The translations under genes were made by a program, and so were the position numbers. From Thermococcus eurythermalis (GTDB lineage: Archaea > Methanobacteriota_B > Thermococci > Thermococcales > Thermococcaceae), in assembly GCF_000769655.1 (NCBI RefSeq), contig NZ_CP008887.1:1178001-1242000 (forward strand): 64,000 nucleotides of DNA. Direction: 5' to 3'. Positions 1 through 9,096 of this stretch are shown one piece after another. The notes beneath the pieces are model-generated. The model was given only the letters and a program-made list of their open reading frames with translations. It had not been told where the DNA came from and did no database searches. Numbering within the stretch: the stretch's first letter is position 1; the number at the start of each line of letters is the position of its first letter.

Positions 1-36
1 CAGGAGACCGGCGAGGAGCGGAATGAATATGTTCAT
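1..36 (-). CDS. N-terminus of an unidentified, probably membrane or secreted, protein (partial)
   Basis: An ATG on the minus strand at 36 opens a frame running off the left edge and encoding MNIFIPLLAGLL, a hydrophobic start typical of a signal peptide or first membrane helix. A TATA-like stretch (CTTTTATC on the minus strand, about 63-72) lies upstream. Only 12 codons are visible, so the product cannot be named and the call could be wrong. Confidence 0.4.
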   Translation of the reverse strand, partial: MNIFIPLLAGLL

Positions 37-267
37 GGTCGTGAGTCCTTCTCCGGGGTTGATAAAAGTATCGAATGGGCTCGGAGGGTGTTCACGTCAT
101 CATCTGTGAGCCCTCAGTTTGCTTGCTATTCTTCATCGCCCTTGGTGGCTTTGGAAGGGGGGTTTTAAACGTTTCCCGAAAATTCATCGCCGTTTGGCAG
201 TTTTTGATGAAACTTTGAGGCCCAAGGTTTTTATGATGTGGACTTCAACATTCAACCGGTGATCCTA

Positions 268-1467
268 ATGGTCCGTCCAGCCGAGAGGGCTATGGGTGTT
301 GAGTACGCTATCAGGGACGTCGTCCTACCCGCAAGGGAGCTCGAAAAGAGGGGAATAAAGGTCATCAGGCTCAACATAGGCGACCCCGTGAAGTTCGACT
401 TCCAGCCGCCGAAGCACATGGTAGATGCTTACTGCAAGGCCCTCCAGGAGGGCCACAACTACTACGGCCCGAGCGAGGGCCTGCCCGAGCTTAGGGAAGC
501 GATAGTGGAGCGCGAAAAGAGGAAGAACGGCGTTGATATAACCCCCGACGACGTCCGCGTTACCGCGGCTGTTACCGAGGCCCTCCAGCTCATATTTGGC
601 GCGCTTCTGAACCCCGGAGAAAACATACTCGTCCCAAGCCCGAGCTACCCGCCGTACACCGGCCTCGTCAAGTTCTACGCTGCCGAGCCGAGGGAGTACC
701 TCACCGTTGAGGAGAACGGCTGGCAGCCTGACATAGACGACATGAGGAAGAAGATTGACGAGAAGACAAAGGCCATAGCCGTCATAAACCCCAACAACCC
801 GACCGGAGCGCTCTACGAGAAGAAGACCATCAAGGAGATCCTCGACCTCGCGGGCGAGTACGGCCTGCCCGTCATAAGCGACGAGATATACGACCTCATG
901 ACCTACGAGGGCAAGCACGTTTCCCCCGGCTCGCTCACCAAGGACGTCCCTGTCATCGTCATGAACGGCCTCTCCAAGGTCTACTTTGCCACAGGCTGGC
1001 GTCTTGGCTACTTCTACTACGTTGATCCAGAGGGCAAACTCGACGAGCTCAGGGAGGCGATAGACAAGCTCATGCGCATAAGGCTCTGTCCAAGCACTCC
1101 AGCCCAGTTCGCGGCAATAGCCGGTCTTACCGGCCCGATGGACTACCTTGAGGAGTACATGGCAAAGCTCAAGGAGAGGAGGGACTACGTCTACAAGCGC
1201 CTCACCGAGATTCCGGGAGTCAGCACCGTCAAGCCGCAGGGAGCGTTCTACATCTTCCCGAGGATCGAGGAGCGCTCGAAGTGGAAGAACGACAAGGAGT
1301 TCGTTCTCGACGTCCTCAACGAGGCCCACGTGCTCTTCGTCCACGGCTCTGGCTTCGGAGAGGCCGGCGAGTGGCACTTCAGGATAGTCTTCCTCCCGCC
1401 GGTCGAGATACTCGAGGAGGCCATGAACCGCTTCGAAGAGTTTATGAGAAAGAGACTCGCGGAGTGA
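268..1467 (+). CDS. alanine aminotransferase-like class I/II aminotransferase
   Basis: A fold-type I PLP-dependent aminotransferase of 399 residues. The sequence closely resembles the alanine aminotransferase known from Pyrococcus, which interconverts pyruvate and alanine using glutamate/2-oxoglutarate. Visible motifs are NPNNPTGA, SDEIYD and the PLP lysine in NGLSKVYFATGWRLGY (about K237), plus the C-terminal phosphate/carboxylate-binding arginine region FRIVFLPP. I chose ATG 268 rather than the upstream in-frame GTG at 238 because GGTGAT lies a few bases before it and family members begin near MxRxxxRAxxVEYAIRD. A TTTTTATG box at 227-234 is a plausible promoter. The gene is monocistronic and convergent with the ThiS-like gene. 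The exact amino-acid preference is inferred. Confidence 0.9.
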   Translation: MVRPAERAMGVEYAIRDVVLPARELEKRGIKVIRLNIGDPVKFDFQPPKHMVDAYCKALQEGHNYYGPSEGLPELREAIVEREKRKNGVDITPDDVRVTAAVTEALQLIFGALLNPGENILVPSPSYPPYTGLVKFYAAEPREYLTVEENGWQPDIDDMRKKIDEKTKAIAVINPNNPTGALYEKKTIKEILDLAGEYGLPVISDEIYDLMTYEGKHVSPGSLTKDVPVIVMNGLSKVYFATGWRLGYFYYVDPEGKLDELREAIDKLMRIRLCPSTPAQFAAIAGLTGPMDYLEEYMAKLKERRDYVYKRLTEIPGVSTVKPQGAFYIFPRIEERSKWKNDKEFVLDVLNEAHVLFVHGSGFGEAGEWHFRIVFLPPVEILEEAMNRFEEFMRKRLAE

Positions 1468-1503
1468 ACCTCCAATTTTCCTTTTCTATTCATAAAAATG
1501 AGA

Positions 1504-1707
1504 TTAACCGCCGGAAACGACTGGAATTACCTCGACCTGCGCCCCGTCTTCAACTCTCTCGTCTTCGAGGGCTATTCTTCCGTTGACCCTTGCTATGGCG
1601 CTCTCGGTGTTGAATCCGACCTCTTTGAGCAGGTCCTTGACAGTCATGCCCTCTCTCCACTCGACTTCCTTCTCAATCCCCCTTCCCAAGACTTTCACCT
1701 TAATCAT
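1504..1707 (-). CDS. ThiS/MoaD-family ubiquitin-like sulfur carrier
   Basis: A 67-residue beta-grasp protein ending in VVSGG. The C-terminal Gly-Gly is the signature of sulfur carriers and archaeal small modifiers (ThiS, MoaD, SAMP), which are adenylated and thiocarboxylated by an E1-like enzyme. The middle carries the usual VKDLLKEVGF and IARVNGRIALED segments. It lies 11 bases after the P-loop gene in the same direction, so the two are probably co-transcribed. Thiamine, tungstopterin, tRNA-thiolation and protein-modifier roles cannot be separated from sequence alone. Confidence 0.8.
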   Translation of the reverse strand: MIKVKVLGRGIEKEVEWREGMTVKDLLKEVGFNTESAIARVNGRIALEDERVEDGAQVEVIPVVSGG

Positions 1708-1718
1708 CGCGCATCACC

Positions 1719-2636
1719 TCATGTGTAGAGCACAGTCCGCTTAAAGATGTCCCTGTGGTTTCCAAAGGCCTCAAACATTCTCCCTGAGTACGTCTCGACC
1801 GCTGATTCGAGGAGCTTGTTGAGGTTGTAGTTTATCTCTTCGCCCATCGGCATGTAGAGCGGTGCTGGCTCGTAGTAGTCCATTCCTTTAAGGAGCGACG
1901 TTGAGAAGTACCAGAGCGTTTTCTTAATTTTTCTGCCTCTAACAGGGGAAAAGCTGGCCTCACCTCCTCCGAATGACGCGTGGAGGACGATAATCTTTTC
2001 GACTTCTACTCCCCTGTTGAGGAGCCTCCTCCTCTCCGTGCTCTCCAGGTCAACTATCCTGTACCCGCTTCTAGTTGTTTCGTCGTAGTCTACTGAGACG
2101 CCGTAGATGTCCTCAATCCTAGGGTCGTAGACTAGAACCTCCGTCCCTCCGATGACGTAAATTTTTCCCTCACGGGCCTCAACTACAGTGTTCTCTGTGC
2201 TGAGGACGTCCAGACCTTCCGAGACTGCTATTGCTGACATAGTGCTCTTTCCGGTGTGGGGGTAGCCGACGAAAAGGACTGCCCTTCCGTCGGGGTTCAT
2301 AACGCTTACAGAGTCCGTCATAAAAATTCTGCCCTTGCGCGCGCCGGCCCTTGCGGCCGCCTGGAGGAGGAAGAACACCGGTGCCTCGTTCTTGTATGCC
2401 GCGGGAACCCCCGACTCAAGCTTGTAGCGGTCCTTTCCGTTCACGTCGTACATGGAGCTGAAGACCCTGAAGGATTCCCCTTTAAAGCGCTCTATGAGAA
2501 TGTCGGGCCTTATCTCCGCCCTGAGGACGTCCGGGAGGTAGCGCCGGGCAAAAAGTGTCCTAAAGCCGTCAACGAAGCCGTCGTCGAGCTCTCCACTGAA
2601 GAGAACACCGACTCCTCCGATGCTCAGCATTGTCAT
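1719..2636 (-). CDS. P-loop NTPase, HPr kinase/PEPCK-like fold, function unknown
   Basis: A 305-residue protein with one clear Walker A motif, GYPHTGKST, at about residues 124-132, preceded by a hydrophobic strand (AVLFVGY). The arrangement of a roughly 120-residue N-terminal domain, a P-loop followed by ENTVVE, and no helicase motifs is reminiscent of the HPr kinase/PEPCK-like superfamily. I cannot assign a substrate. The start is ATG 2636 (ATG 2630 is possible). A minus-strand TTTATAACC box at about 2657-2665 puts the transcription start almost on the ATG, so the message may be leaderless. It is divergent from topA. Confidence 0.7.
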   Translation of the reverse strand: MTMLSIGGVGVLFSGELDDGFVDGFRTLFARRYLPDVLRAEIRPDILIERFKGESFRVFSSMYDVNGKDRYKLESGVPAAYKNEAPVFFLLQAAARAGARKGRIFMTDSVSVMNPDGRAVLFVGYPHTGKSTMSAIAVSEGLDVLSTENTVVEAREGKIYVIGGTEVLVYDPRIEDIYGVSVDYDETTRSGYRIVDLESTERRRLLNRGVEVEKIIVLHASFGGGEASFSPVRGRKIKKTLWYFSTSLLKGMDYYEPAPLYMPMGEEINYNLNKLLESAVETYSGRMFEAFGNHRDIFKRTVLYT

Positions 2637-2654
2637 CAGCGACCCTTGGGCGGG

Positions 2655-2690
2655 AAGGTTATAAATCCTTCGTCGGAGAATTTTTATAGC
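2655..2690. promoter_or_regulatory. divergent promoters for topA and the P-loop gene
   Basis: The 75-base gap between the two starts holds two TATA-like boxes. GGTTATAAATCC at about 2658-2669 serves the minus-strand gene. AATTTTTATAG at about 2680-2689 lies about 25 bases before topA's ATG. Both imply very short or absent 5' leaders. Confidence 0.6.
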
Positions 2691-2711
2691 CAGTCGTCAA
2701 TCAGAGAGAGT

Positions 2712-4859
2712 ATGGCAACTCTCATCATAGCTGAGAAGCCCAACGTCGCGAGGAAGATTGCCTACGCGCTGGCAGAGGGCAAGCCCGTGAGGAAGACGAT
2801 AGGAAAGGTTAGCTATTACGAGTTCACCCGCGACGGAAAGAAGATAATAGTCGCCCCTGCCGTTGGCCATCTCTTCTCACTCGCTCCGAAAACGAAAACC
2901 TACGGCTATCCGGTTTTTGATATCGAATGGGTGCCAGTTTACGTCGCTGAGAAGGGCAAGAGCTACGCGAAAGACTACATCAAGGCCTTAGCTACCCTCG
3001 CGAAGAAAGCTGATGAGTTCATAGTCGCCTGCGACTACGACACCGAGGGAGAGGTTATCGGCTACACCGCTCTGAAATACGCCTGCGGTGTTGATCCTTC
3101 AAAAGCAAAGCGCATGAAGTTCTCCGCTCTCACCAAAAAAGATCTCCTCAAGGCCTGGTACAACCTCGAACCGACGATAAACTTCGGGATGGCCGACGCT
3201 GGAATAGCGCGCCACGTTTTGGATTGGTACTGGGGCGTGAACCTCTCAAGGGCCTTAACCTCGGCAATAAAGCGCGCCAGCGGAAAGTGGATGGTTCTCT
3301 CGACTGGTAGGGTTCAGGGGCCGACGCTCAAGTTCCTCGTCGAGCGGGAAAAGGAAATCCAGAACTTCAAGCCTACTCCATACTGGGTCATCAAGATGCT
3401 CCTTGAGAAAAATGGGGAGCAGTATACGGCCGTCTATGAGAAGGAGCGCATTCTTGATGAAAACGAGGCAAAGCGCATCGTCGAGGAGGCGAAGAAGGGC
3501 CCGGCCTTTGTTGAGAAGGTTGATGTAAAACAGCAGAACAGGAACCCGCCCGTCCCCTTCGACCTCGGAACTCTCCAGAGGGAGGCATACTCCGCCTTCG
3601 GCTATTCCCCGAAGAAGACTTTAGAGCTCGCGCAGAAGCTGTATGAGAAGGGTTACACGAGCTATCCGAGGACAAGCTCCCAGAAGCTCCCCAAGAACCT
3701 CAACTTCCGCTCCATTATCCAGAACCTTGCCAAGCTTCCTGAGTACAAGCCCTTCGCCCACGAGCTTTTGGGCAAGGAGAAGCTCAAGCCCGTCGAGGGC
3801 AAAAAGGAAGACCCTGCGCACCCTGCAATATATCCGACGGGGGAGCTCCCCAAGCAGGGTGAGCTTACGAAGGACGAGGCCAACCTTTACGACCTCATCG
3901 TCAGGCGCTTTTTAGCCCTCTTCATGGAGCCGGCCGTTAGGGAGATAATGAAGGTCATAATAAATTCAAACAACCACCGCTTTATCCTGAGCGGGGCAAG
4001 AACCCTTAAAGAGGGCTGGCTGAAAGTCTACGGCAAGTACGTCAAGTTCGATGAGGTAATCCTCCCTCCATTCAATGAGGGCGAGCCGGTTAAGGTAATC
4101 CAGATAAAGCGCGAGAAGAAGAAGACGAAGCCGCCGGCGAGGTATTCTCCAGCGGCAGTTATAAAGAAGATGGAAGACCTCGGCATCGGGACTAAGGCAA
4201 CGCGCGCGCAAATCCTTGAGACCCTCTACCAGAGGGGCTACATCGAGGGCAAGAAGAAGATAAAGGTCACCCCCCTCGGCATGCGCGTCGTGGAAGCGCT
4301 TGAGAAGAACGTGCCGGACATAGTGAGCGTCGAGCTGACGAGGGCCTTCGAGGAGAAGATGGAGGAGATAATGGCCGGGAAGGCGAAGAGGGACGAAGTC
4401 ATTGAAGAAAGCAAGGAGCAGCTCATCAAGATACTCAAGGTCTTCAAGGAGAAGGAGCTCGACATCGGGGAGATGCTCCTTGAGACCACAGGAACGGGAG
4501 TCACCACGTCAAAAACTAATGCCAAAAAGGCCGGTGCGGTAAAAGAGCTCACCGAAGAGGGAGAGAAAGCAGTTGAAAAAGCCGTGGATACAGGGAAGCG
4601 GAAAAAGCCCCTTGTGGTTGGAAAGTGCCCCAAGTGCGGCGGCGACCTAGTAATCCGCTACAACAGGAAGACGGGCAAGCGCTTCGTCGGGTGTTCCAAC
4701 TGGCCGAAGTGCAACGTCACCTATCCAATCCTCCAGCGCGGAGAGGTTATCCCGACCAACAAGACCTGCTGCAACGGTGCCCCGGTCGTGAAAATCCGCG
4801 AGAAGAACCGGGAGTATGAGATCTGCCTCGATATGAACTGCAAGGACTGGAAGCGATAG
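2712..4859 (+). CDS. topA: DNA topoisomerase I (type IA)
   Basis: A 715-residue type IA topoisomerase, which relaxes negatively supercoiled DNA by a single-strand 5'-phosphotyrosine mechanism. The N-terminal Toprim domain starts [20 protein letters not shown] and includes DYDTEGE. The catalytic tyrosine is about Y318 in [10 protein letters not shown]. The C-terminus has a topoisomerase-type zinc finger ([11 protein letters not shown]...CSNWPKC) and a second cysteine-rich segment (CCNGAP...CLDMNCKDW). An open frame continues upstream to 2256, but it overlaps the divergent gene and the Toprim start is at ATG 2712. Archaea with reverse gyrase normally also carry this enzyme. Confidence 0.95.
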   Translation: MATLIIAEKPNVARKIAYALAEGKPVRKTIGKVSYYEFTRDGKKIIVAPAVGHLFSLAPKTKTYGYPVFDIEWVPVYVAEKGKSYAKDYIKALATLAKKADEFIVACDYDTEGEVIGYTALKYACGVDPSKAKRMKFSALTKKDLLKAWYNLEPTINFGMADAGIARHVLDWYWGVNLSRALTSAIKRASGKWMVLSTGRVQGPTLKFLVEREKEIQNFKPTPYWVIKMLLEKNGEQYTAVYEKERILDENEAKRIVEEAKKGPAFVEKVDVKQQNRNPPVPFDLGTLQREAYSAFGYSPKKTLELAQKLYEKGYTSYPRTSSQKLPKNLNFRSIIQNLAKLPEYKPFAHELLGKEKLKPVEGKKEDPAHPAIYPTGELPKQGELTKDEANLYDLIVRRFLALFMEPAVREIMKVIINSNNHRFILSGARTLKEGWLKVYGKYVKFDEVILPPFNEGEPVKVIQIKREKKKTKPPARYSPAAVIKKMEDLGIGTKATRAQILETLYQRGYIEGKKKIKVTPLGMRVVEALEKNVPDIVSVELTRAFEEKMEEIMAGKAKRDEVIEESKEQLIKILKVFKEKELDIGEMLLETTGTGVTTSKTNAKKAGAVKELTEEGEKAVEKAVDTGKRKKPLVVGKCPKCGGDLVIRYNRKTGKRFVGCSNWPKCNVTYPILQRGEVIPTNKTCCNGAPVVKIREKNREYEICLDMNCKDWKR

Positions 4860-4889
4860 CCTTATCTCATCTTACGGAGAGTCTGTATT

Positions 4890-5702
4890 ATGTGTGCCGC
4901 CATGGAAGACTGGGAGAGGACTGCCAAAGTCCTGCTGGCCAACGCCCGCGAGTTCCTTGAAATGCTCCGATACGAGGTTCGGCTGGACGAGGTGACGCTG
5001 GAGAGCCTGCTCGAAGTCCAGTCCACCTTCGTCCTCGGCCTGGCCGATGCAAGCCTCTACGCATTCTCCCTGGAACGCGACGAGCTGGTCGAGAGGGCGT
5101 ACAGGCTTTTCTTGGAGGGGCTTGACGTCCTCAAGGTGGGGCACCTCTTCATAAACGAGCCGGAGCTCGACCTCTGGCTTTCCCCGCTGAGGGACATGGA
5201 CCCCGAGAAGGGCTTTTCGCTCGACAGGCGCTTTTCCCTGCTCGGCGAGCTGAAGCCGACGATGGTCTGGGCAAACCGCGTGGTCAAACTCAGAAACGCC
5301 CTCCACGGAAGACCAGTCAAAGATCCGCTTAGGAACATCGGCTACGGGATAGACGAAAACGACAGGCGCTTTCCAGCCCTCCTAAGGGTAGTTAGGAGGC
5401 TTTACACGCTTTATCCTGCCCCAATTGATGAGACTGCCCGGTTTCTGGCCCTTGAGCTCGGCATTGGGCTCGATGAAAAGCCCCTTGAGTGCTCGGACGG
5501 GACGTGTGAGGAGATAAGGGAACTGCCGGACGTTTCGGACTTCAGAAAGACGGTCTCCGGTGACCTTGAGCTCTACTACCTCATCGAGAACCCCAAGGGA
5601 ATAAACTCGCCGTGGGGGAGCGTGAGCGTCGGAAGGGCCAGGGAGATAGTTGTGTTCTCAAAGAAGAAGGGAAAAGGGTTCAGGCTCAGAGAAGGCTTTT
5701 GA
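4890..5702 (+). CDS. uncharacterised protein, mostly helical
   Basis: A 270-residue soluble protein that I do not recognise. It has no signal peptide or membrane segment. The first two-thirds is leucine- and glutamate-rich and predicted helical, with a mid-region [29 protein letters not shown], and the C-terminal third contains CSDGTCEEI. It starts 30 bases after topA in the same direction, so it may be read from the topA transcript. ATG 4902 is an alternative start. Its last 17 bases overlap the convergent geranylgeranyl reductase gene. Confidence 0.75.
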   Translation: MCAAMEDWERTAKVLLANAREFLEMLRYEVRLDEVTLESLLEVQSTFVLGLADASLYAFSLERDELVERAYRLFLEGLDVLKVGHLFINEPELDLWLSPLRDMDPEKGFSLDRRFSLLGELKPTMVWANRVVKLRNALHGRPVKDPLRNIGYGIDENDRRFPALLRVVRRLYTLYPAPIDETARFLALELGIGLDEKPLECSDGTCEEIRELPDVSDFRKTVSGDLELYYLIENPKGINSPWGSVSVGRAREIVVFSKKKGKGFRLREGF

Positions 5703-6873
5703 GGAGCTTTATCCTCCTCGGGCTGAGGATGACCTTCGGGTGCCTGAGGAGAGCCTTTATGACCTCCCCGTAGTCACCGCCGGCTATCTTCTCGGTATCG
5801 GCACCGCTAAGCACCTGTATGAAGATGTCTAAGTCTTCGTCGGTGAGCTTTTCTGTAACGCGCCTGACCTTGAGGACTTTCTCAAGCCTCTTTCCGTCGG
5901 TCTCCCACCACTCCCTGGTGTAGTTCTGGAGGAGGGAGATGTTCTCCTCTTCAAGGGCCCTGACGATCCACTTGCTCGCTATCGTTGCGGCGTTCATCGC
6001 TTCACCCATTCCACCGCCGTGCATCGGATTGACCTGTCTTGCCGCGTCGCCAACAACGACCACGTTGTCCTTTGCGAGCTCCTTAACGAAACCGCCGACC
6101 GGGACGATGCCGACGTTTACCTCGAGGAGCTTCTTTGCCGGGATGTTGTTCTCCTTAAGCCATTTGTCGAGGTAGTACTTTGCAGTCTTCGGGTTGTCGG
6201 AGTTGATGCCTATGCCAACGTTTGCCCTGTCTTCGTCCTTCGGGAAGACCCAGACGTAGCCCCTCGGAGCGATTTCGTTGCCGAACCAGAGGTGTATCAG
6301 GTCTGGGTCAAACCCCTCGATGAGCATCTCGTACTCGTAGCTTGAGTCGAACTCGTGGGGCGGGGCGTAGGTGTTTATGCCCGCTTTCCTCGCTATCGTG
6401 CTCTCCACACCATCGGCCGCGACAATAACATCAGCGTAAATCTCAACGGGCTCGCCCTCGTGCTTGGCTTTGATTCCAGCTATTTTTCCGTCCTTCCTTA
6501 TGACGTCCGTCGCCTCAGTTCTCGCGAGAACGTCGGCACCAGCCTTGGCGGCGTAGTAGGCGAGCATCTTGTCGAAGACCTTCCTCTCCAGAATGACGCC
6601 GCTAACTTCCTTGTACCTCATCTCGAGCTCGTATCCGCTCGGGGAGTAGAGCTTTGCACCGTAGATTTCACGGTTGATGAAGCGCTTATCGTAGGGGATG
6701 TCATACTTTTCAAAGACCTTGATGCTTATGCCCTCGGCGCACTGCTTGGGGGTGCCTATCGCAGGCTTCTTGTCGATAAGGAGGACAGAAAAACCGGCTC
6801 TGGCTACGTTCCTCGCCACTATCGGGCCGGCGATTCCGGCACCGACAACGACGACATCGTATTTCCAGCTCAT
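5686..6873 (-). CDS. geranylgeranyl reductase (archaeal lipid double-bond reduction)
   Basis: A 395-residue FAD-dependent protein of the geranylgeranyl reductase family, which saturates the isoprenoid chains of archaeal membrane lipids. The N-terminal dinucleotide-binding motif is [20 protein letters not shown]. The FAD-site motifs are [26 protein letters not shown] and [23 protein letters not shown] chose ATG 6873 because it overlaps the ferredoxin stop by four bases (ATGA), which is better than the longer frame to 6948. It is the third gene of the surR-ferredoxin-reductase operon, so the ferredoxin is a plausible electron donor (inference). Confidence 0.88.
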   Translation of the reverse strand: MSWKYDVVVVGAGIAGPIVARNVARAGFSVLLIDKKPAIGTPKQCAEGISIKVFEKYDIPYDKRFINREIYGAKLYSPSGYELEMRYKEVSGVILERKVFDKMLAYYAAKAGADVLARTEATDVIRKDGKIAGIKAKHEGEPVEIYADVIVAADGVESTIARKAGINTYAPPHEFDSSYEYEMLIEGFDPDLIHLWFGNEIAPRGYVWVFPKDEDRANVGIGINSDNPKTAKYYLDKWLKENNIPAKKLLEVNVGIVPVGGFVKELAKDNVVVVGDAARQVNPMHGGGMGEAMNAATIASKWIVRALEEENISLLQNYTREWWETDGKRLEKVLKVRRVTEKLTDEDLDIFIQVLSGADTEKIAGGDYGEVIKALLRHPKVILSPRRIKLLKSLL

Positions 6874-7073
6874 TCGCTCACCTCCAAGGGTTCGGCACTG
6901 AGCGCCCCAACCGGACAGGCGTCTATGCATATCCTGCAGCTTATGCACTTGTCCGGGAGGAACTCCCAGCCGCTTGAGTGGACTTCAATCGCGAGGGCGG
7001 GGCACACACCGGCACAGCCCCCGCAGAGATAGCACTTGTCTTCGTTCACGATTATTTTAATTTTCTCAGCCAT
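6870..7073 (-). CDS. 2[4Fe-4S] ferredoxin
   Basis: A 67-residue ferredoxin with two complete cluster motifs, [12 protein letters not shown] and [12 protein letters not shown]. Start ATG 7073 has GGTGA just upstream; an in-frame GTG at 7082 is less likely. The start overlaps the end of surR and the stop overlaps the start of the geranylgeranyl reductase, so translation of the three is probably coupled. The likely role is electron transfer to the reductase. Confidence 0.9.
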   Translation of the reverse strand: MAEKIKIIVNEDKCYLCGGCAGVCPALAIEVHSSGWEFLPDKCISCRICIDACPVGALSAEPLEVSE

Positions 7074-7767
7074 CGCTTTCACCGCCGAGCTTTTGTCTAA
7101 GTCTTTCTCTGTCGATTTTAATAGTGTTGTCTTTTATTATTAACGGCACGAACTTATCCAGCTCCTGGGCCTTGACCAGGACTTCCCTCTCCTTGAGGTT
7201 GAGCCTGTCGCTGAGCTCCTCAACGGTGGCCTCCCCGGAGAGGAGGATGTAGTGCAGTATTGCGAGCTGGGTCATGTCTCCTATTTCCCTGAGGTAGTGC
7301 TCCTTAAGCTCCTTCATGAGCCTGTCGCGCCTGCTTTCCACAGCCTGGAGAACCTGGAGTATCTTTTCAAGCTCTCCTGTCAGCTCAAGGAACGAGTCTA
7401 TTATCTGCGGAATGTTCTCGTGCTCTGTTGGTATGTGTGTCAGGTCAATCTCCGCCTTTTCAAGGGACGGCTCCCCGAGGTCAAGCCCACGGTACCAGAA
7501 GATGTTTGGGGTTACGGTGGTAACGTAAGTCTTTGAGATTGCAATGTCGTAGTACTTTCTCGCTGGGCCTATGAATGGGCCCTCCTTCTCGTATGACTTC
7601 AATATGCCCTCGCGCTCCATGATTTTAAGGTGCTTGGCGACAGCCGTTGATGACACGCTAACTTTACTGCTGAGGAGGCTGAAGTAGCACTCGGTGCAGG
7701 TGAGGTGACTGAGCAAATCGCGCCTCACCTTATTTCCTAATATGTAAAATATGTCTGGTTCAGTCAT
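7066..7767 (-). CDS. surR: SurR, sulfur/redox-responsive transcription regulator
   Basis: A 233-residue ArsR-type winged-helix protein matching SurR of Pyrococcus furiosus. The helix-turn-helix (SVSSTAVAKHLKIMEREGIL) is preceded by the CTEC redox switch (C24-x-x-C27); disulfide formation there is known to abolish DNA binding when sulfur is present. The C-terminus contains a second HTH-like region (EIGDMTQLAILHYILL... VEELSDRLNLKEREV). It is divergent from pdo, the same arrangement as in P. furiosus, and a perfect extended SurR site lies between them. SurR controls the switch between hydrogen- and sulfide-producing metabolism. Confidence 0.93.
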   Translation of the reverse strand: MTEPDIFYILGNKVRRDLLSHLTCTECYFSLLSSKVSVSSTAVAKHLKIMEREGILKSYEKEGPFIGPARKYYDIAISKTYVTTVTPNIFWYRGLDLGEPSLEKAEIDLTHIPTEHENIPQIIDSFLELTGELEKILQVLQAVESRRDRLMKELKEHYLREIGDMTQLAILHYILLSGEATVEELSDRLNLKEREVLVKAQELDKFVPLIIKDNTIKIDRERLRQKLGGESDG

Positions 7768-7816
7768 GACCTACACCACCCAAATTTGTGACGTAAAGCT
7801 TATATAGTGAACATTT

Positions 7817-7833
7817 AACCTTAGGTTGCAAAC
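7817..7833. promoter_or_regulatory. extended SurR binding motif
   Basis: The sequence AACCTTAGGTTGCAAAC reads AAC-N5-GTT-N3-AAC, the exact reverse complement of the published extended SurR motif GTT-N3-AAC-N5-GTT. It sits between surR and pdo, beside a TATA-like box readable on both strands (CTTATATAG, about 7799-7807). Confidence 0.8.
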
Positions 7834-7872
7834 CTGGAGGTTAAACCCTCTGGCGGGTATTGTGCTCGAAAC

Positions 7873-7881
7873 GTTATAAAC
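7873..7881. promoter_or_regulatory. second, basic SurR half-palindrome GTT-N3-AAC
   Basis: GTTATAAAC matches the basic SurR palindrome GTT-N3-AAC and lies 24 bases upstream of the pdo ATG. It lacks the third GTT at the N5 position, so it is a weaker candidate than the site at 7817-7833. It also looks like a TATA element. Confidence 0.5.
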
Positions 7882-7905
7882 CTTTAGCTATGGAGGTGTT
7901 TGGAG

Positions 7906-8586
7906 ATGGGACTGATTAGCGACGCTGACAAGAAGGTTATAAAGGAGGAGTTCTTCTCCAAGCTGACCAACCCTGTCAAGATTATCGGGTTCATAGGCAA
8001 GGACCACTGCCAGTACTGCGACCAGCTGAAGCAGGTCGTCCAGGAGCTCAGCGAGCTCACCGACAAGCTCACCTACGAGTTCCACGACTTCGACAGTGAG
8101 GAGGGCAGGAAGGTAGCCGAGCAGTACAGGATTGACCGCGCTCCAGCGATTACTATAACCCAGGACGGCAAGGACATGGGCGTCAGGTACTTCGGTCTCC
8201 CGGCCGGCCACGAGTTCGGTGCTCTGCTTGAGGACATCGTTGATGTCAGCAACGCCACCACAGACCTCATGCAGGAGACCAAAGAGGCCATCGCCAACGT
8301 TGAGAGGGACGTCAGGATACTCGTCTTCGTCACCCCTACCTGCCCGTACTGCCCGCTCGCCGTCAGGATGGCCCACAAGTTCGCCATCGAGAACACCAAC
8401 GCCGGCAAGGGCAAGATACTCGGTGACATGGTCGAGGCCATCGAGTATCCGGAGTGGGCCGACCAGTACAGTGTCATGGCCGTCCCGAAGGTCGTCATTC
8501 AGGTGGACGGAGAGGACAAGGTCCAGTTCGAGGGTGCCTACCCCGAGAAGATGTTCCTTGAGAAGCTCCTCGCGGCTCTGGAGTGA
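7906..8586 (+). CDS. pdo: protein disulfide oxidoreductase Pdo
   Basis: A 226-residue protein with two tandem thioredoxin-fold units. The active-site motifs are C35-Q-Y-C38 and C146-P-Y-C149, the same positions as in P. furiosus Pdo. The enzyme reduces, oxidises and isomerises protein disulfides in the cytoplasm and is a known SurR target. The start at ATG 7906 has a strong GGAGGTG upstream and gives the conserved MGLISDADKK. It is divergent from surR. Confidence 0.95.
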   Translation: MGLISDADKKVIKEEFFSKLTNPVKIIGFIGKDHCQYCDQLKQVVQELSELTDKLTYEFHDFDSEEGRKVAEQYRIDRAPAITITQDGKDMGVRYFGLPAGHEFGALLEDIVDVSNATTDLMQETKEAIANVERDVRILVFVTPTCPYCPLAVRMAHKFAIENTNAGKGKILGDMVEAIEYPEWADQYSVMAVPKVVIQVDGEDKVQFEGAYPEKMFLEKLLAALE

Positions 8587-8750
8587 GCCCTCTTTTTATC
8601 CTCTCCTCGAGAGTAAGCCCGAGGAAGGTGTCTTTTCGTACTCGCGATTCCGAATGAACAATCAAATACATCAAGGAACCGAAACGGGCCAAAAACCGGT
8701 TCTTAAACTTTACGCAACCAATATAAAGCCTCCTGACAGAGATAATTCTC

Positions 8751-8766
8751 GAAAAGCTTATATACC
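8751..8766 (+). promoter_or_regulatory. promoter of the rpo/ribosomal operon
   Basis: GAAAAGCTTATATACC is a classic Thermococcales BRE plus TATA element. It is 63 bases before the rpoH start and the only good promoter in the 242-base gap after pdo. Otherwise I see nothing else coding in 8587-8828. Confidence 0.75.
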
Positions 8767-8828
8767 CGAACCTTCAGGTGGGGGTAGTGATATCGTTCTA
8801 ATAAAAAACGTTAAGGGGGCAATTCTCG

Positions 8829-9077
8829 GTGGCGGCGAAAAAAGAATTTAACATATTTGATCACGTGCTGGTTCCCGAGCACAGAATACTGAGCGAGGAG
8901 GAGAAGGAGGAGCTCCTCAAGAAATACAGGATTAGGATTTCCCAGCTCCCGCAGATCAAGGCTTCTGATCCGGCAGTCGTGGCCCTGGGGGCCAAGCCGG
9001 GCGACGTCATTGAGATAAGGAGGAAGAGTCCCACGGCGGGTTACTACTACTATTACCGTCTTGTCGTGGAGGACTGA
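8829..9077 (+). CDS. rpoH: RNA polymerase subunit H (Rpo5)
   Basis: An 82-residue subunit equivalent to the C-terminal domain of eukaryotic Rpb5. It starts with GTG preceded by AGGGGG, and has the conserved [21 protein letters not shown], an RISQLPQI core and GYYYYYRLV at the end. It is the first gene of the rpo operon, 19 bases before rpoB. Confidence 0.95.
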   Translation: MAAKKEFNIFDHVLVPEHRILSEEEKEELLKKYRIRISQLPQIKASDPAVVALGAKPGDVIEIRRKSPTAGYYYYYRLVVED

Positions 9078-9096
9078 GTTTTAGGGGTGAGAGTTT

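Noticed and set aside
2256-2711. 152-codon 5' extension of topA
   Set aside because: It runs through the divergent P-loop gene and both promoters, and the Toprim domain begins at ATG 2712.
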